Shown here one piece after another: positions 59,754 to 64,000 of a stretch of DNA of 64,000 bases. The notes beneath the pieces were generated by a model, which did not search any database, was not told where the DNA came from, and worked only from the letters and a program-made list of their open reading frames with translations. The DNA lies in NCBI GenBank assembly GCA_949316235.1, contig OX438751.1, positions 3,248,413 to 3,312,412 of the forward strand, in the 5' to 3' direction. Position 1 is the stretch's first letter; every line of letters begins with the position of its first letter. Position numbers and translations under genes: made by a program. This DNA is from Oegoconia quadripuncta (lineage: Eukaryota > Arthropoda > Insecta > Lepidoptera > Autostichidae).

Positions 59754-62382
59754 TGTAATTATATTTCAGGAGAAATTTATATTTATTCTCTAATATATAT
59801 TCTCCTATATGCGAACTCATATAAATCACTATCACTGTCACTACTGCTGCTTTCACGTAGAGCCATTTTGTAATTAACAACGAAAACACTACAATTGTCA
59901 CGCTAGCCTGACACAGCCTCGATCTCATGTCAACAATTACCGACAAATCTACAAATATGTCGAGTTCAAAAAATGATTCTTGTTTCACAACATAATTGTC
60001 ATTTGATTGAGATAAGGACAATTGTCACAAAATGCCTGTCATGTTTATAAGCTTTTCTGTACGAAATAATTTACAAAATTGTCATTTGTCACCTGTCCGT
60101 TGACAATTGTCAGCGACATATGTCGAATTGTCAGCCGACATATGTCGCTGACAATTGTCAACTTGGTGAAATAGGGGCCAGGAGGCTGTTGCCGCTGGCC
60201 CGTGTCCGCCGCGCCATGGAAGTCGTTCTCTTACGCATAGTAGCGTGAAAGCCGTCCTCTCGCGCTTCCGCGAACATCCCTGACGCGCTGCAGAAGCGAG
60301 GCAGGCGCAACAGCGTCCTGAATGCGTTATTATATAGATTTCTATGTTACCTCCTGCAGCAGTTAAATGGCTTGATTGATATTGAAGTGTATGGTGTTAC
60401 ATTCGTGTTCATGTTTTTTTTGCTTAAAAAGCCTTAATTTTAATGATATAAAACCCGCTGTTGCCAGGTAATCAATACGAGGCGGTGTTATTCGACATGG
60501 ACAGCAAGGAGCGGTCGCTCGGGCTCTCGTGCCCGCCGCGACAGTTCCTCACCGAGGACTCGTTGCGACACGTGCAGACAATACTCGCTAATTGTGGTAA
60601 ATATCTTACTATAGAACACAAAGTCTTTCAATGTCACATATTTCAAACTCTCAACGACCGATTGGTCCATTGGTTAATGGGTGGTGATCCAAAAGTAGTG
60701 CCTTCATATCAATGATTGCGTGTTCGAATCACGCAAGGTGTAATTTTGTGATGATTACTTGCCGTGACTTTCTTAGAGATGATCTGTTTAAAGAAACAAA
60801 TATTTTAACTGTTGCATCCAGGGCTTGGTTTAATGTTAAGGCTGGGAATATACCGGGTGTTAGGCGGACGATTGTCCAAAGGGAGTCAACAGCAAGGCGG
60901 GGTATTTGCTACTCACCTGGCACAAATTTTCTGGACTTGGCCCCCACAGTTCCCAAATGTCCGAAATTAATCACTTAAACTAAAATAAATCAAAAAGTTA
61001 TGGTTAGTCAGACAGATTGGGGGTGGTGTTTCAATCCTTACTGTCTTAGCATTCTTTGTCATCTTTGTCTGCAAAGCTTATCGCACAGTCAGCACCGTCG
61101 CACTTCCTGTCCTCGAGGGAGTGTGGCCGACGGCTCTTGAGGTTTTAAGAAGACCTGCCGCCTTTTATCGCAGAAGGGGAATGGAATGGTGTGATTATGG
61201 TTAGGGTGATCAAAATAGGATCGAACATCTATTTAAAGATGGTGTAGACGAGCGACTCTTCTCAGATTGGCAGCACTAAATTACTTAAACTTCTTTCCTA
61301 CTTGACACCTTTAACTCTTCTTTAATTAGTCTGGGGCCCAAGGTAGCAATAGAGACACGTAGGGCACCGTCTACCTTCAGTAGGCACCGTGCAGAGTACC
61401 ACTGTTGATCCTGGGTTACAGGAGTTGCAGTGGGAGGAGTGTGGAGGCGGGTAATAATGTCGTAGCATTCTAGTAAAAGTATTATTTTGTGTAGATAATC
61501 CACAGAAAAATAATTATGAGCCATCAAAGTACGCTTTGATGGCTCATTGTACGCTTCCACCTTCGACCTCATCTTCACTTCACATCAGGTGTGATTGCGG
61601 ACAAATACCAAAAGAAGGGTTTACATAAACAACATTTTTGATCTTTAAAAAAAAAACTAAAAATATTCAAGATCTCCTATTTCTCTAAAATCATCTCCAA
61701 TTTGTGCCCTTCCGAATGGTATACCACCCTTTTTTTATTTAATTTGTAAAACTAAGCATGTTATACTTAGGCGTGCATGTGTTTTAGCTGAAAATGTTGT
61801 CGAGCTGAATTGCTTAAGAAATAAAAATGAGAGCTAATATTTTGTAACATAAATTTCCCTAAATGTTTTGAATTTAAAGAAATAGCCATCAATTGAGAAA
61901 CACATTTTTCAACTTTGCTTATTTAGTTACTTAGTACTCGCGTTTCTTACAAATGCTTAATTTTTAGTAATTGTTACTACATTTATTAAATGTGTCAAGA
62001 AATATTCATTTTACCGAGGTCAAACAATATTTTCCCTGGGCTACTATAAATGATCGATAATTGTATGTCATGACGTTTTCAAATGTTATTTCTATAACTT
62101 CATGTTCCAGGCCACCTCATCCTCAATCTGGTATGCCGTGACACAGAACTCCACGACTCAGTAATAGCAATACTAAAGCGCCACTTCTGCCACTTGGTCA
62201 CTGTGAAACTGTATGAAGAAGTGAACGAGATTATATTTGCTACGAATGGTAGCGGTTATAGCGTTGAAACGATGGAGGCTGCAGCGCGGGCCCTTAATTC
62301 AGGTGCAAGGAAAAAGGGCCTTGTGAATATCAAGTGTCTTGATTTGAAAGACTTTATGCAATCTGTTACTGTTCTTGTGTAG
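32107..62382 (+). CDS. METTL13: METTL13-type eEF1A dual methyltransferase, complete, ten exons over 30 kb
   Basis: Ten exons join in phase to 657 residues plus TAG; human METTL13 has 699. In the known family the N-terminal methyltransferase domain methylates Lys55 of eEF1A and the C-terminal one its N-terminal glycine. N-terminal domain: SAM-binding LITGCGNS (53-60), acidic Asp at 78 and DKGTLDAL (119-126). C-terminal domain: GLGGGG (463-468) followed by VELD (485-488), with [10 protein letters not shown] early in the last exon. The start is the ATG at 32107 ([11 protein letters not shown]), which matches the family's N-terminus. Introns are loaded with repeats: intron 4 is 15,248 bp, introns 2-9 hold SINEs, LINE ends, MITEs and foldbacks, yet every exon is intact. 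It is divergent from EIF2AK1 with 3.05 kb between start codons. Confidence 0.95.
32284..32842 (+). CDS. METTL13: METTL13 exon 2 (first methyltransferase domain)
   Basis: Acceptor GTTTTGAAG, donor GTAAGT; residues 31-217. It contains the SAM-binding loop LITGCGNS, the acidic IDVSE and the post-loop [12 protein letters not shown]. Confidence 0.95.
32916..33098 (+). mobile_element. SINE-B variant in METTL13 intron 2
   Basis: GATTGGTGTAGTGGATAGTG head, ATGGGTTCGAATCCCACGAG B box, TGTTTATCCATCATCTAGTA body. Confidence 0.7.
33111..33660 (-). mobile_element. LINE C-terminal fragment with CCHC-like motif
   Basis: The frame 33619-33263 reads [19 protein letters not shown], then CSVC...HFLLDC, the cysteine/histidine motif that closes many insect LINE polyproteins. 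It is a truncated 3' end in METTL13 intron 2, next to a SINE-B copy (32916-33098). Confidence 0.7.
33840..34085 (+). mobile_element. LINE-like tails ending at METTL13 exon 3
   Basis: Two tails: TGCAATAAATACAAACAGG (about 33950) and TTTTGTACAATAAAGTGTAT followed by TTGTATTGTATTG repeats. The latter runs to within about 6 bp of the exon 3 start. Similar ends occur at 50460-50600, 59199-59290 and 63310-63410. Confidence 0.55.
34091..34231 (+). CDS. METTL13: METTL13 exon 3
   Basis: Acceptor TATTATTTTAG, donor GTAACT; 141 bases, residues 218-264, starting [16 protein letters not shown]. The acceptor sits directly behind the end of a LINE-like tail. Confidence 0.9.
34232..35045. other. METTL13 intron 3, no gene seen
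   Basis: AT-rich. 34340-34450 (GAACTGGAATTATCTACCAG, AACACACAGGCTACAAAGAG) resembles a decayed LINE tail. Confidence 0.35.
35046..35316 (+). mobile_element. SINE-B, full length, beside METTL13 exon 4
   Basis: CTGTTTGGTGTAGTGGTTAG, GGTTGCGGGTTCGAATCCCG, CAACCATTTGTTATCCACAA, AGATGGCGCTGTGTATATGT. Clean copy, 95 bp before exon 4. Confidence 0.8.
35410..35528 (+). CDS. METTL13: METTL13 exon 4
   Basis: Acceptor CTGTTGTGTAG, donor GTGAGT; residues 265-304, with [15 protein letters not shown] and the inter-domain motif [11 protein letters not shown] known from the family. Confidence 0.92.
35644..35900 (+). mobile_element. SINE-A, 5'-truncated
   Basis: GTACTCGGTTTGGTTGGTGG to CCCGTTGTGCATAAAAGAAA. 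Shortly after exon 4 in METTL13 intron 4. A 36543-36580 scrap is the tail of another copy. Confidence 0.75.
36597..36815 (+). mobile_element. SINE-B copy
   Basis: TATTTGGTGTAGTGGTTAG, GTGGCGGGTTCGAATCCCGC, CAACCATCTGGTATCCATAG. Slight internal deletions. Ends shortly before the RTE insertion. Confidence 0.75.
36859..37794 (-). mobile_element. RTE-type LINE, 5'-truncated, with 14-bp target-site duplication
   Basis: An open frame from the truncation point down to a stop at 36887 encodes the palm of a reverse transcriptase ([13 protein letters not shown], active-site FADDVVL) and the RTE-type C-terminal part ([31 protein letters not shown]). The stop is followed by a short 3' UTR ending in an ATGAATGA-like tail. 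Both ends are bounded by the direct repeat ATTTTCGCAACTGT (36845-36858 and 37795-37808). It lies in METTL13 intron 4, antisense to the gene. The endonuclease domain is missing; no frame disruption is seen. Confidence 0.92.
37971..38094 (+). mobile_element. LINE/SINE 3' tail H
   Basis: CGGCAACGCATCTGTGACCC, GGGTGTCCATGGGCGGCGGT, then CGTTTGCCGCCCTTTCGTAT and an A run. Related copies: 7736-7978 (longest) and 10388-10472. Confidence 0.65.
38112..38360. repeat. repeat J
   Basis: Shares GTTCCAAACATTAAAAGTTT, GAGCCCCTTGCCATTAAAA and GACCCTTAGTCGCCTTTTAC with 8400-8632 and (inverted) 45855-46025. No protein; unknown class. Confidence 0.55.
38792..38881. repeat. (CA)n microsatellite
   Basis: About 90 bp of CA with one CG interruption near 38811. 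All open frames here (poly Thr-His, poly Val-Cys) are artefacts. Confidence 0.95.
39038..39441. mobile_element. MITE with 42-bp terminal inverted repeats
   Basis: Left end ATTATTCAGGATAAAATTTA through TTGGTCTTAC; right end is its inverse with few mismatches (TAAGACCAAATGTTTGTTAG ... CCGGAATAAT). 404 bp, non-coding, METTL13 intron 4. Confidence 0.78.
39835..40335 (-). mobile_element. LINE 3' tail, same family as 13.2 kb and 53.1 kb
   Basis: It shares TGCTTTATTTTGTAGGTACA, GTCAGATTTTACATTTTTTA and GAGAAGAACAAGCAAGAAAC with the copy at 53088-53460. Not coding. In METTL13 intron 4. Confidence 0.6.
40417..41085 (+). mobile_element. SINE-B hosting a MITE-D
   Basis: Head CTGTTTGGTGTAGTGGTTAA and B box CGGGTTCGAATCCCGCCAGG before the MITE (40557-40948); TTATTTACAAAAAAAAATA, CAACCAACTGGTATCTATAG and GTGGCGTTGTGTGTATGTGC after it. 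Confidence 0.78.
40557..40948. mobile_element. MITE-D copy inserted into a SINE-B, TA duplication
   Basis: Ends GGTC and GACC, flanked by TA on both sides; the subterminal CCTATGAAATTGGCGTTTTG pairs with CCAATTTCATAGG at the other end. The host SINE-B reads continuously if the element is removed. Related copies: 10853-11213, 21694-22094, 55783-56188. A TA target fits a Tc1/mariner-like mobiliser (inference). Confidence 0.82.
41222..41458 (-). mobile_element. SINE-B variant, full length
   Basis: AATAAATATTTCGGACACTT end, AACTAGATAACTGATAAACA, CGCGAGATTCGAACCAGCAA B box. It is the model that shows the 1477-2011 copy is interrupted. Confidence 0.75.
41714..41927 (-). mobile_element. SINE-C, 3' part
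   Basis: CATTCCACTGCAGGGATATA, GCCTTCCCTCGTATAATGAG, TTCCTTCACCGTTTAAGAGC: the inverse of the SINE-C body; tRNA-like head absent. Confidence 0.72.
42647..42987 (-). mobile_element. SINE-A, full length
   Basis: T run and TTATGCACAGCGGGTTAGC (tail) to GGGATCGAACCCGCGACCTC and GAGCCACGGAGGCGG (head). Confidence 0.8.
43000..43560. repeat. LINE-derived patchwork
   Basis: GCCACAGGACCACTACTGAA, GTGCGTGGTCTCCACTCCAG and 43480-43548 (the plus-strand form of the GAGCAACCCTTGAGTTTCTT LINE tail) are repeat scraps. No gene. Confidence 0.5.
43561..45119. other. METTL13 intron 4, decayed repeats
   Basis: 43600-43740 is inverted relative to 6530-6650. 44045-44113 is a SINE-A head scrap (GAGCCACGGAGACGG). 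44215-44480 holds two imperfect copies of a 130-bp unit (CGGATCCTGTGTCGGACAGA / CGGGTCCTGTGCCGGATAGA). No gene. Confidence 0.35.
45120..45430. repeat. Helitron-like copy inside a TTTA-rich LINE tail
   Basis: Begins with TTATTTATTTATTTATTTAT, then ACTAGCTGCCCGCCCCGGCT through ATAGGGACAGACAGCGATAT. Confidence 0.45.
45531..45850. mobile_element. MITE-E-related composite
   Basis: Several GTATTAATAAAC / CTATTAATAAACG blocks and CTCAAGATTG motifs in alternating order suggest two or more broken copies. A further fragment is at 8298-8370. Confidence 0.5.
45855..46025. repeat. repeat J, inverted copy
   Basis: Reads TTTTAACGGCGACGGGGTCA and TCCCATTTGGGATAGACGTT, the inverse of the other copies' second half. 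Confidence 0.5.
46346..46617 (+). mobile_element. SINE-B, full length, best preserved
   Basis: CTGTTTGGTGTAGTGGTTAG, GGTTGCGGGTTCGAATCCCG, CAACCATCTGGTATCCACAA, AGATGGCGTTGTGTGTATGT. Very close to the 35046 copy. Confidence 0.82.
46836..46980. mobile_element. MITE-E copy
   Basis: GGGCCGTATTAATAAATCGT at the left, TTTTATTAATACGGGCC at the right, sharing TTTTAATATGCAACAGATTC (inverted) with the 17.1-kb copy. Confidence 0.75.
46991..47292 (-). mobile_element. SINE-C, full length
   Basis: Inverse of the head GGCTCAGCGGTTAAGACGCG and B box CCGGGTTCGATTCCCAGGCA; the tail shows the ATGATGAATGATGA pattern. Confidence 0.78.
47293..48164. other. METTL13 intron 4, no gene seen
   Basis: 47830-47945 (CTAGCTTAGCTCCGTTAATC, GAAAACGAATAGCG) is shared with 20000-20055, otherwise unique-looking AT-rich sequence. 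The same holds for 48991-49540. Confidence 0.35.
48165..48475 (+). mobile_element. SINE-C, full length
   Basis: GGTGGCTCAACGGTTAAGAC head, CCGGGTTCGATACGCAGGCA, GGCCTATATCCCTGCAGTGG. Confidence 0.78.
48531..48990 (+). mobile_element. LINE tail I split by an RTE-like 3' end
   Basis: Tail I (GCCCTTCCGGCGTTAGTCTT to about 48583; CATATCGTCACTTTCTATGA at 48927-48990) has at 48584-48906 a plus-strand retroelement end encoding [13 protein letters not shown] and [16 protein letters not shown]. Other copies of tail I, unsplit, are at 2325-2490 and 62758-62878. Confidence 0.65.
49541..49845 (-). mobile_element. RTE-like LINE 3' end
   Basis: Minus strand: RMLRWFG-type sequence, [17 protein letters not shown] stretch and CLFPVGVC-type tail (TGTTTCCCGTATACAGAGAC on plus). 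Same family as 54681-55030 and 48584-48906. Confidence 0.6.
50310..50712 (-). mobile_element. SINE-A interrupted by a LINE tail, next to METTL13 exon 5
   Basis: SINE-A tail half at 50310-50460 and head half at 50597-50712. Between them CTGAGGTTGGATGGAAGAGA, CGAGATAAGTTCACCTTTCT and CTGTGCAATAAAG form the LINE-type tail seen at 59199-59290. Confidence 0.7.
50777..50957 (+). CDS. METTL13: METTL13 exon 5
   Basis: Acceptor TATTTTCAG, donor GTGTGT; residues 304-364, [15 protein letters not shown] and [12 protein letters not shown]. It completes the Arg codon split by the 15.2-kb intron 4. Confidence 0.92.
51050..51630. mobile_element. foldback element, 160-bp inverted arms
   Basis: Arms 51050-51208 and 51476-51630 are inverted copies of each other (ends ACAAAGAACCCCGTA and its inverse; both contain TCTCTATGGGGGCTACCAC) around a 270-bp centre. 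Non-coding. In METTL13 intron 5. Confidence 0.85.
52558..52757 (-). mobile_element. SINE-A, head missing
   Basis: T run, TTATGCACAACGGGTTAGC, to GCCGTTTGGCGGCAGGTTTA. METTL13 intron 5, about 135 bp before exon 6. Confidence 0.75.
52892..53069 (+). CDS. METTL13: METTL13 exon 6
   Basis: Acceptor TCTATTCCAG, donor GTGAGA; residues 365-424, [20 protein letters not shown] and [17 protein letters not shown]. It is GC-rich compared with the flanking introns. Confidence 0.92.
53088..53460 (-). mobile_element. LINE 3' tail interrupted by a SINE-A end
   Basis: Same family as 39835-40335. At 53212-53300 its sequence is replaced by the last 90 bp of a SINE-A element (AGTACGCTTCCACCTTCGGC ... CCCGTTGTGCAT), after which the LINE tail resumes. 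Begins about 20 bp after METTL13 exon 6. Confidence 0.6.
53690..54045 (-). repeat. repeat R, third copy
   Basis: GGCAAAGGGATCTAAGCCCA, AAAACAAGTAATTCGTCATA, TTCTTCAGTAAAGTGGCAGA, TTCATTCGCCGAGATATCGC. Same orientation as 30543-30872. Confidence 0.75.
54181..54591. mobile_element. 411-bp near-perfect palindrome
   Basis: Reads CAATTTTTACAGCCGGTTCC at the left and the inverse at the right. Pairing continues inwards through AGAGAGTTATCT / AGATAACTCTCT and GGTTGATGCATCGCACGATC / its degenerate inverse, leaving only a loop of about 40 bp near 54364-54403. In METTL13 intron 6. Confidence 0.85.
54681..55030 (-). mobile_element. RTE-like LINE 3' end
   Basis: Plus strand shows TCTGTTTCCCGTAGGGATAG, TGCTCGTCGGTTTAGGGTAC and CATGTCCAAACCATCTCAGC, the inverse of a coding end ([12 protein letters not shown]). 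METTL13 intron 6. Confidence 0.65.
55032..55472 (+). mobile_element. SINE-B variant followed by SINE-C, abutting METTL13 exon 7
   Basis: 55032-55189: GATTGGTGTAGTGGATAATG and GTTGCGGGGTCGAAGCCCGC (3' end lost). 55191-55472: SINE-C with GGTGGCTCAGCGGTTAAGGC, CCGGGTTCGATCCCCAGGCA and ATATCCCTGCAGTGGGATG, its last bases 14 bp before exon 7. Confidence 0.8.
55487..55659 (+). CDS. METTL13: METTL13 exon 7 (SAM loop of second domain)
   Basis: Acceptor ATATTTCCAG, donor GTCAGG; residues 424-481, with [11 protein letters not shown] and the glycine loop [18 protein letters not shown] ends about 14 bp upstream of this exon. Confidence 0.93.
55783..56188. mobile_element. MITE-D copy in METTL13 intron 7
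   Basis: Starts GGTCCTTACCTATGACATTG after TA; ends CCAATTTCATAGGTAAAGA. Same internal sequence as the 40.5-kb copy (CTAAACTTTGTGTGTATTAT). Confidence 0.75.
56364..56464. ncRNA. miRNA-like hairpin (candidate)
   Basis: Arms 56364-56408 and 56420-56464; the outer 25 bases pair perfectly (GTAGTTACTTCAGAGATTTA with its inverse), the rest with few mismatches; loop about 11 nt. It lies in METTL13 intron 7 on the sense strand. It could equally be a tiny foldback element; no expression evidence. Confidence 0.4.
57131..57413 (+). mobile_element. SINE-C, before METTL13 exon 8
   Basis: GTGGTTAACACGCGATCTCT head, CCGGGTTCGATTCCCAGGCA, CATTGGGCCAGCGTGGTGGA; ends 73 bp before exon 8. Confidence 0.78.
57486..57615 (+). 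CDS. METTL13: METTL13 exon 8
   Basis: Acceptor AATGCACAG, donor GTGAGG; residues 482-525, [18 protein letters not shown], the acidic strand-2 motif that follows the glycine loop, then [14 protein letters not shown]. Confidence 0.93.
58178..58654 (+). mobile_element. LINE reverse transcriptase C-terminal fragment (RTE-like)
   Basis: An open frame in METTL13 intron 8 gives [19 protein letters not shown], then [41 protein letters not shown] and [11 protein letters not shown] before TAA. This is the thumb/C-terminal region of endonuclease-reverse transcriptases common in lepidopteran genomes. It is 5'-truncated, about 160 codons, same strand as METTL13. Confidence 0.88.
59199..59450. repeat. LINE tails
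   Basis: 59199-59290: GCTGGAAGAGATCTCTTATA and GTGTACAATAAAGTG (plus). 59320-59450: CTCTTTATTGACATACTAAA onwards, a minus-strand retroelement end resembling 20895-21080. Confidence 0.5.
59546..60330 (-). mobile_element. LINE C-terminal fragment split by a MITE
   Basis: Minus strand, 60330-60180: [20 protein letters not shown] and MFAEARERTAF-type sequence found at the C-terminus of insect LINEs. It resumes on the other side of the MITE at about 59634-59546 ([10 protein letters not shown], then stop). METTL13 intron 8. Confidence 0.65.
59636..60178. mobile_element. MITE with perfect terminal inverted repeats and CAG duplication
   Basis: Ends are GCCCCTATTTCACCAAGTTG and its inverse, flanked by CAG (or CAGG) on both sides. 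It is 543 bp with no coding capacity. Inside are an (AT)n run at 59707-59749 and a 64-bp hairpin at 60099-60162 built of ACAATTGTC and GACATATGTC units. A 3-bp duplication would fit a PIF/Harbinger-like mobiliser, but that is inference. Confidence 0.8.
60468..60596 (+). CDS. METTL13: METTL13 exon 9
   Basis: Acceptor CTGTTGCCAG, donor GTAAAT; residues 525-568, [20 protein letters not shown] and [17 protein letters not shown]. Confidence 0.93.
60657..60745 (+). repeat. tRNA-like SINE head
   Basis: GATTGGTCCATTGGTTAATG (A-box side) and GCGTGTTCGAATCACGCAAG (B-box side). A tRNA-like head only 61 bp after METTL13 exon 9; too degenerate for a functional tRNA. Confidence 0.45.
60746..62110. other. 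METTL13 intron 9, no gene
   Basis: 60790-61250 is LINE-like debris (GGGAGTCAACAGCAAGGCGG and flanks); repeat P and a SINE-A scrap follow; 61611-62100 is AT-rich with nothing recognisable. Confidence 0.35.
61322..61453. repeat. repeat P, inverted partial copy
   Basis: CCCAAGGTAGCAATAGAGAC, GGGCACCGTCTACCTTCAGT and GGGAGGAGTGTGGAGGCGGG, the inverse of the first half of repeat P. METTL13 intron 9. A SINE-A tail scrap follows at 61551-61610. Confidence 0.65.
62111..62382 (+). CDS. METTL13: METTL13 exon 10 (terminal)
   Basis: Acceptor ATGTTCCAG; residues 568-657 and TAG. It opens [11 protein letters not shown] and contains [16 protein letters not shown], closing the second methyltransferase fold. 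The nearest AATAAA after the stop is at 63290-63295, about 900 bp away, so the 3' end is uncertain. Confidence 0.92.
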
Positions 62383-62503
62383 ATGAGCGGTCTAAGTCTA
62401 GTCATATGGCGATCTCCAGATAATATCGAACTTAAGTACACACTTGAGTGGATACCTGATGACTTAACCACCTCCGTGGCTAAGTGCCTTCCATCTTATC
62501 AAA

Positions 62504-62643
62504 AGCCCGTATAACAGAATGATACTCAAGTAGAGATCTCCGCTTAAAAACAGTTAAAAAGGAACAACTATGTAACTTAAATAGCGGCATCAACTATGCT
62601 CAAGCTCAGATCTACGCTTGAGCAACATTCTAAAATACGGGCC
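62504..62643. mobile_element. MITE-F, 140 bp
   Basis: Ends GCCCGTATAACAGAATGAT and ATTCTAAAATACGGGC; inside, GATCTCCGCTTAAAAACAGT matches a partial copy at 20132-20260. Between the METTL13 stop and the right edge. Confidence 0.6.
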
Positions 62644-62894
62644 TAAGTGCGGAACAGCAATGTTAAAGCGTTGTTGTGTTCCGGTTGTCAGAGATAAGAT
62701 AGCCAGTCCCCCAAATAAGATGGAGTTTCCGGGCGGGGTTCCACTGGCCTCATCTTAACAGAAAAGCAGAGTGTATAGGCATTTATTGGGATCGCGCGCT
62801 TCATCTTCCACCACATCGTCACTTTCCATCAGCTGAGATGTGGTCAAACGCGTATCCAGTTAACCAAAAAAAAAAATACATATTTTTTTTTTGT

Positions 62895-63062
62895 TTTATA
62901 AACGACTTTTTGGTTGTAGTGGTTAGAAACCCTGATTACTATACTGAAAGGTCGCGGGTTCGAATCCCGCTAAGGACATGTTTGTATGACGATTACGAAC
63001 ACGTAACCGAGTTATGGATTCTTAAACCGAGTCTTAAAAATGTATATATTTACAAAAAAAAA
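62895..63062 (+). mobile_element. SINE-B copy, 3' truncated
   Basis: TTTTTGGTTGTAGTGGTTAG, AGGTCGCGGGTTCGAATCCC. Another SINE-B tail is at 63890-63995 (AGATGGCGCTGTGTGTAGAG). Confidence 0.7.
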
Positions 63063-63309
63063 ACTTACAGTCGTGGAATGAAAAGGTTCGTCATCTTTAA
63101 GTTGGCTTTTGCCTAAAGACAAGTTCTTGACTTGACATTCAACGCTACCCTGACGTTTGTGCCGCATTATGACATATTTATATACCGACCTTTATATATA
63201 TATATATATATAAATATATATATTATTTTTTGTGTTATTTTTTTTTATAAAATAATTTTCAATTGTGTACACTATTTTCTGCCCAATCTAATAAACACTA
63301 TGTATCTCT

Positions 63310-63410
63310 AAGGTTTGCTGGTAGAAAACTTTATCGGAGTTAAGCTCGCCTTTGTACATTTTATATACAATGCATATTTCTGTAATAATTTTGTGTACAA
63401 TAAAGATATT
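63310..63410 (+). repeat. LINE tail
   Basis: GGTTTGCTGGTAGAAAACTT, TTTGTACATTTTATATACAA, GTGTACAATAAAG, as at 59199-59290. Confidence 0.5.
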
Positions 63411-63601
63411 AAGATAAGATATTAAGACCTTTTCCGAGCTCATGTCACCATTTGACATATTTCGTAAATATTGCATGGCATATTCCTCTAATTGGCTTTC
63501 AGTTTCTTAGTTTAAGTGATAATTTGTAAAACAGCTGTTGGTTTTCCCAAGAAAATAAAATAAAATATGACAAAGTTAGTAATAGCATTTCTTTCTTACA
63601 G

Positions 63602-63772
63602 CAATCGAATATAGCCGACTTTGTCCGATTTGCTGTTAGTATAGCAACAGGTAAACACGCTGATTGTGACGAACGGTTATTGGTTGATGCTATGGGTGAT
63701 TTGAAAATATTAATGGCAGGTCAAACTAATAAAAAGCTTTTAGCTCAACTATTCATAGTCAAGGAACACTAG
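63602..63772 (+). CDS. possible exon of an unrecognised gene
   Basis: Behind an acceptor-like CTTTCTTACAG an open frame of 56 residues runs to TAG: it begins QSNIADFVRFAVSIATGK, continues with a normal amino-acid mix (LLVDAMGDLKILMAGQ) and ends FIVKEH. The composition looks protein-like rather than repeat-derived. An internal CAG/GTAAAC at 63648-63653 would make a good donor, so the exon might instead be only 49 bp. I do not recognise the family, and no upstream exon was found. It could also be chance. Confidence 0.3.
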   Translation, partial: QSNIADFVRFAVSIATGKHADCDERLLVDAMGDLKILMAGQTNKKLLAQLFIVKEH

Positions 63773-64000
63773 CTCGGCTAATTATGAACCCTGTCGTCAA
63801 AGAGTTAAAGCATAATTTTCTACGCAACAGGGTGGTGTGTTACTTAATTTAGAAATTATTTGAATACTGACGAACCTTTTCATTCTGCAACTGTACTTGT
63901 ACATATATCAACTATTTAATATCTATTAATACAAGAGTAGTTGCTTAGGTACTAGATGGCGCTGTGTGTAGAGATCCAAAGATATTTAATTTATATTATA

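Overview
The window is nuclear DNA of an insect, most likely a moth or butterfly. It is AT-rich, its genes are split by GT-AG introns, and it is packed with short A-tailed SINEs with tRNA-like heads, 3' ends of non-LTR retrotransposons (LINEs), foldback elements and MITEs. Several repeats resemble ones familiar from lepidopteran genomes (CTAGCTGTT/CCGCGGCTTCGCC-type Helitron-like repeats, RTE-type LINEs). Species is not assignable from sequence alone.

Three protein-coding genes can be assembled exon by exon, with every splice junction in phase. (1) 14,193-23,267, plus strand: the 3' five exons of a gene for a secreted or matrix-type protein with a Gln/Asn/Pro-rich region, a coiled coil, a Thr run and two C-terminal fasciclin (FAS1) domains. 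Its 5' exons were not found. (2) 24,546-29,056, minus strand: a complete three-exon, 584-residue heme-regulated-inhibitor-type eIF2-alpha kinase (EIF2AK1/HRI). (3) 32,107-62,382, plus strand: a complete ten-exon, 657-residue METTL13-type dual methyltransferase of elongation factor eEF1A, spread over 30 kb because its introns are filled with transposons (intron 4 alone is 15.2 kb). A possible exon of a further gene lies at 63,602-63,772.

Layout: 1-14,192 is repeat-rich sequence with no supportable exon (probably intron or upstream sequence of the FAS1 gene). The FAS1 gene and the kinase gene are tail to tail, about 1.1 kb apart. The kinase and METTL13 are head to head across 3.05 kb that holds an inverted pair of repeats and a chain of A-tailed insertions ending 86 bp before the METTL13 start codon. 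Kinase and methyltransferase both act on translation (initiation factor eIF2, elongation factor eEF1A), but a shared promoter is only a possibility.

No CRISPR array, operon, rRNA or functional tRNA gene was found, and I see no undescribed defence or enzymatic system. The most interesting material is the repeat architecture: a 411-bp near-perfect palindrome, a 581-bp foldback element, a miRNA-like 101-nt hairpin, MITEs with readable target-site duplications, nested insertions that give an order of events, transposon ends lying within a few bases of METTL13 splice acceptors, and an HRD-to-HHD change in the kinase catalytic loop.
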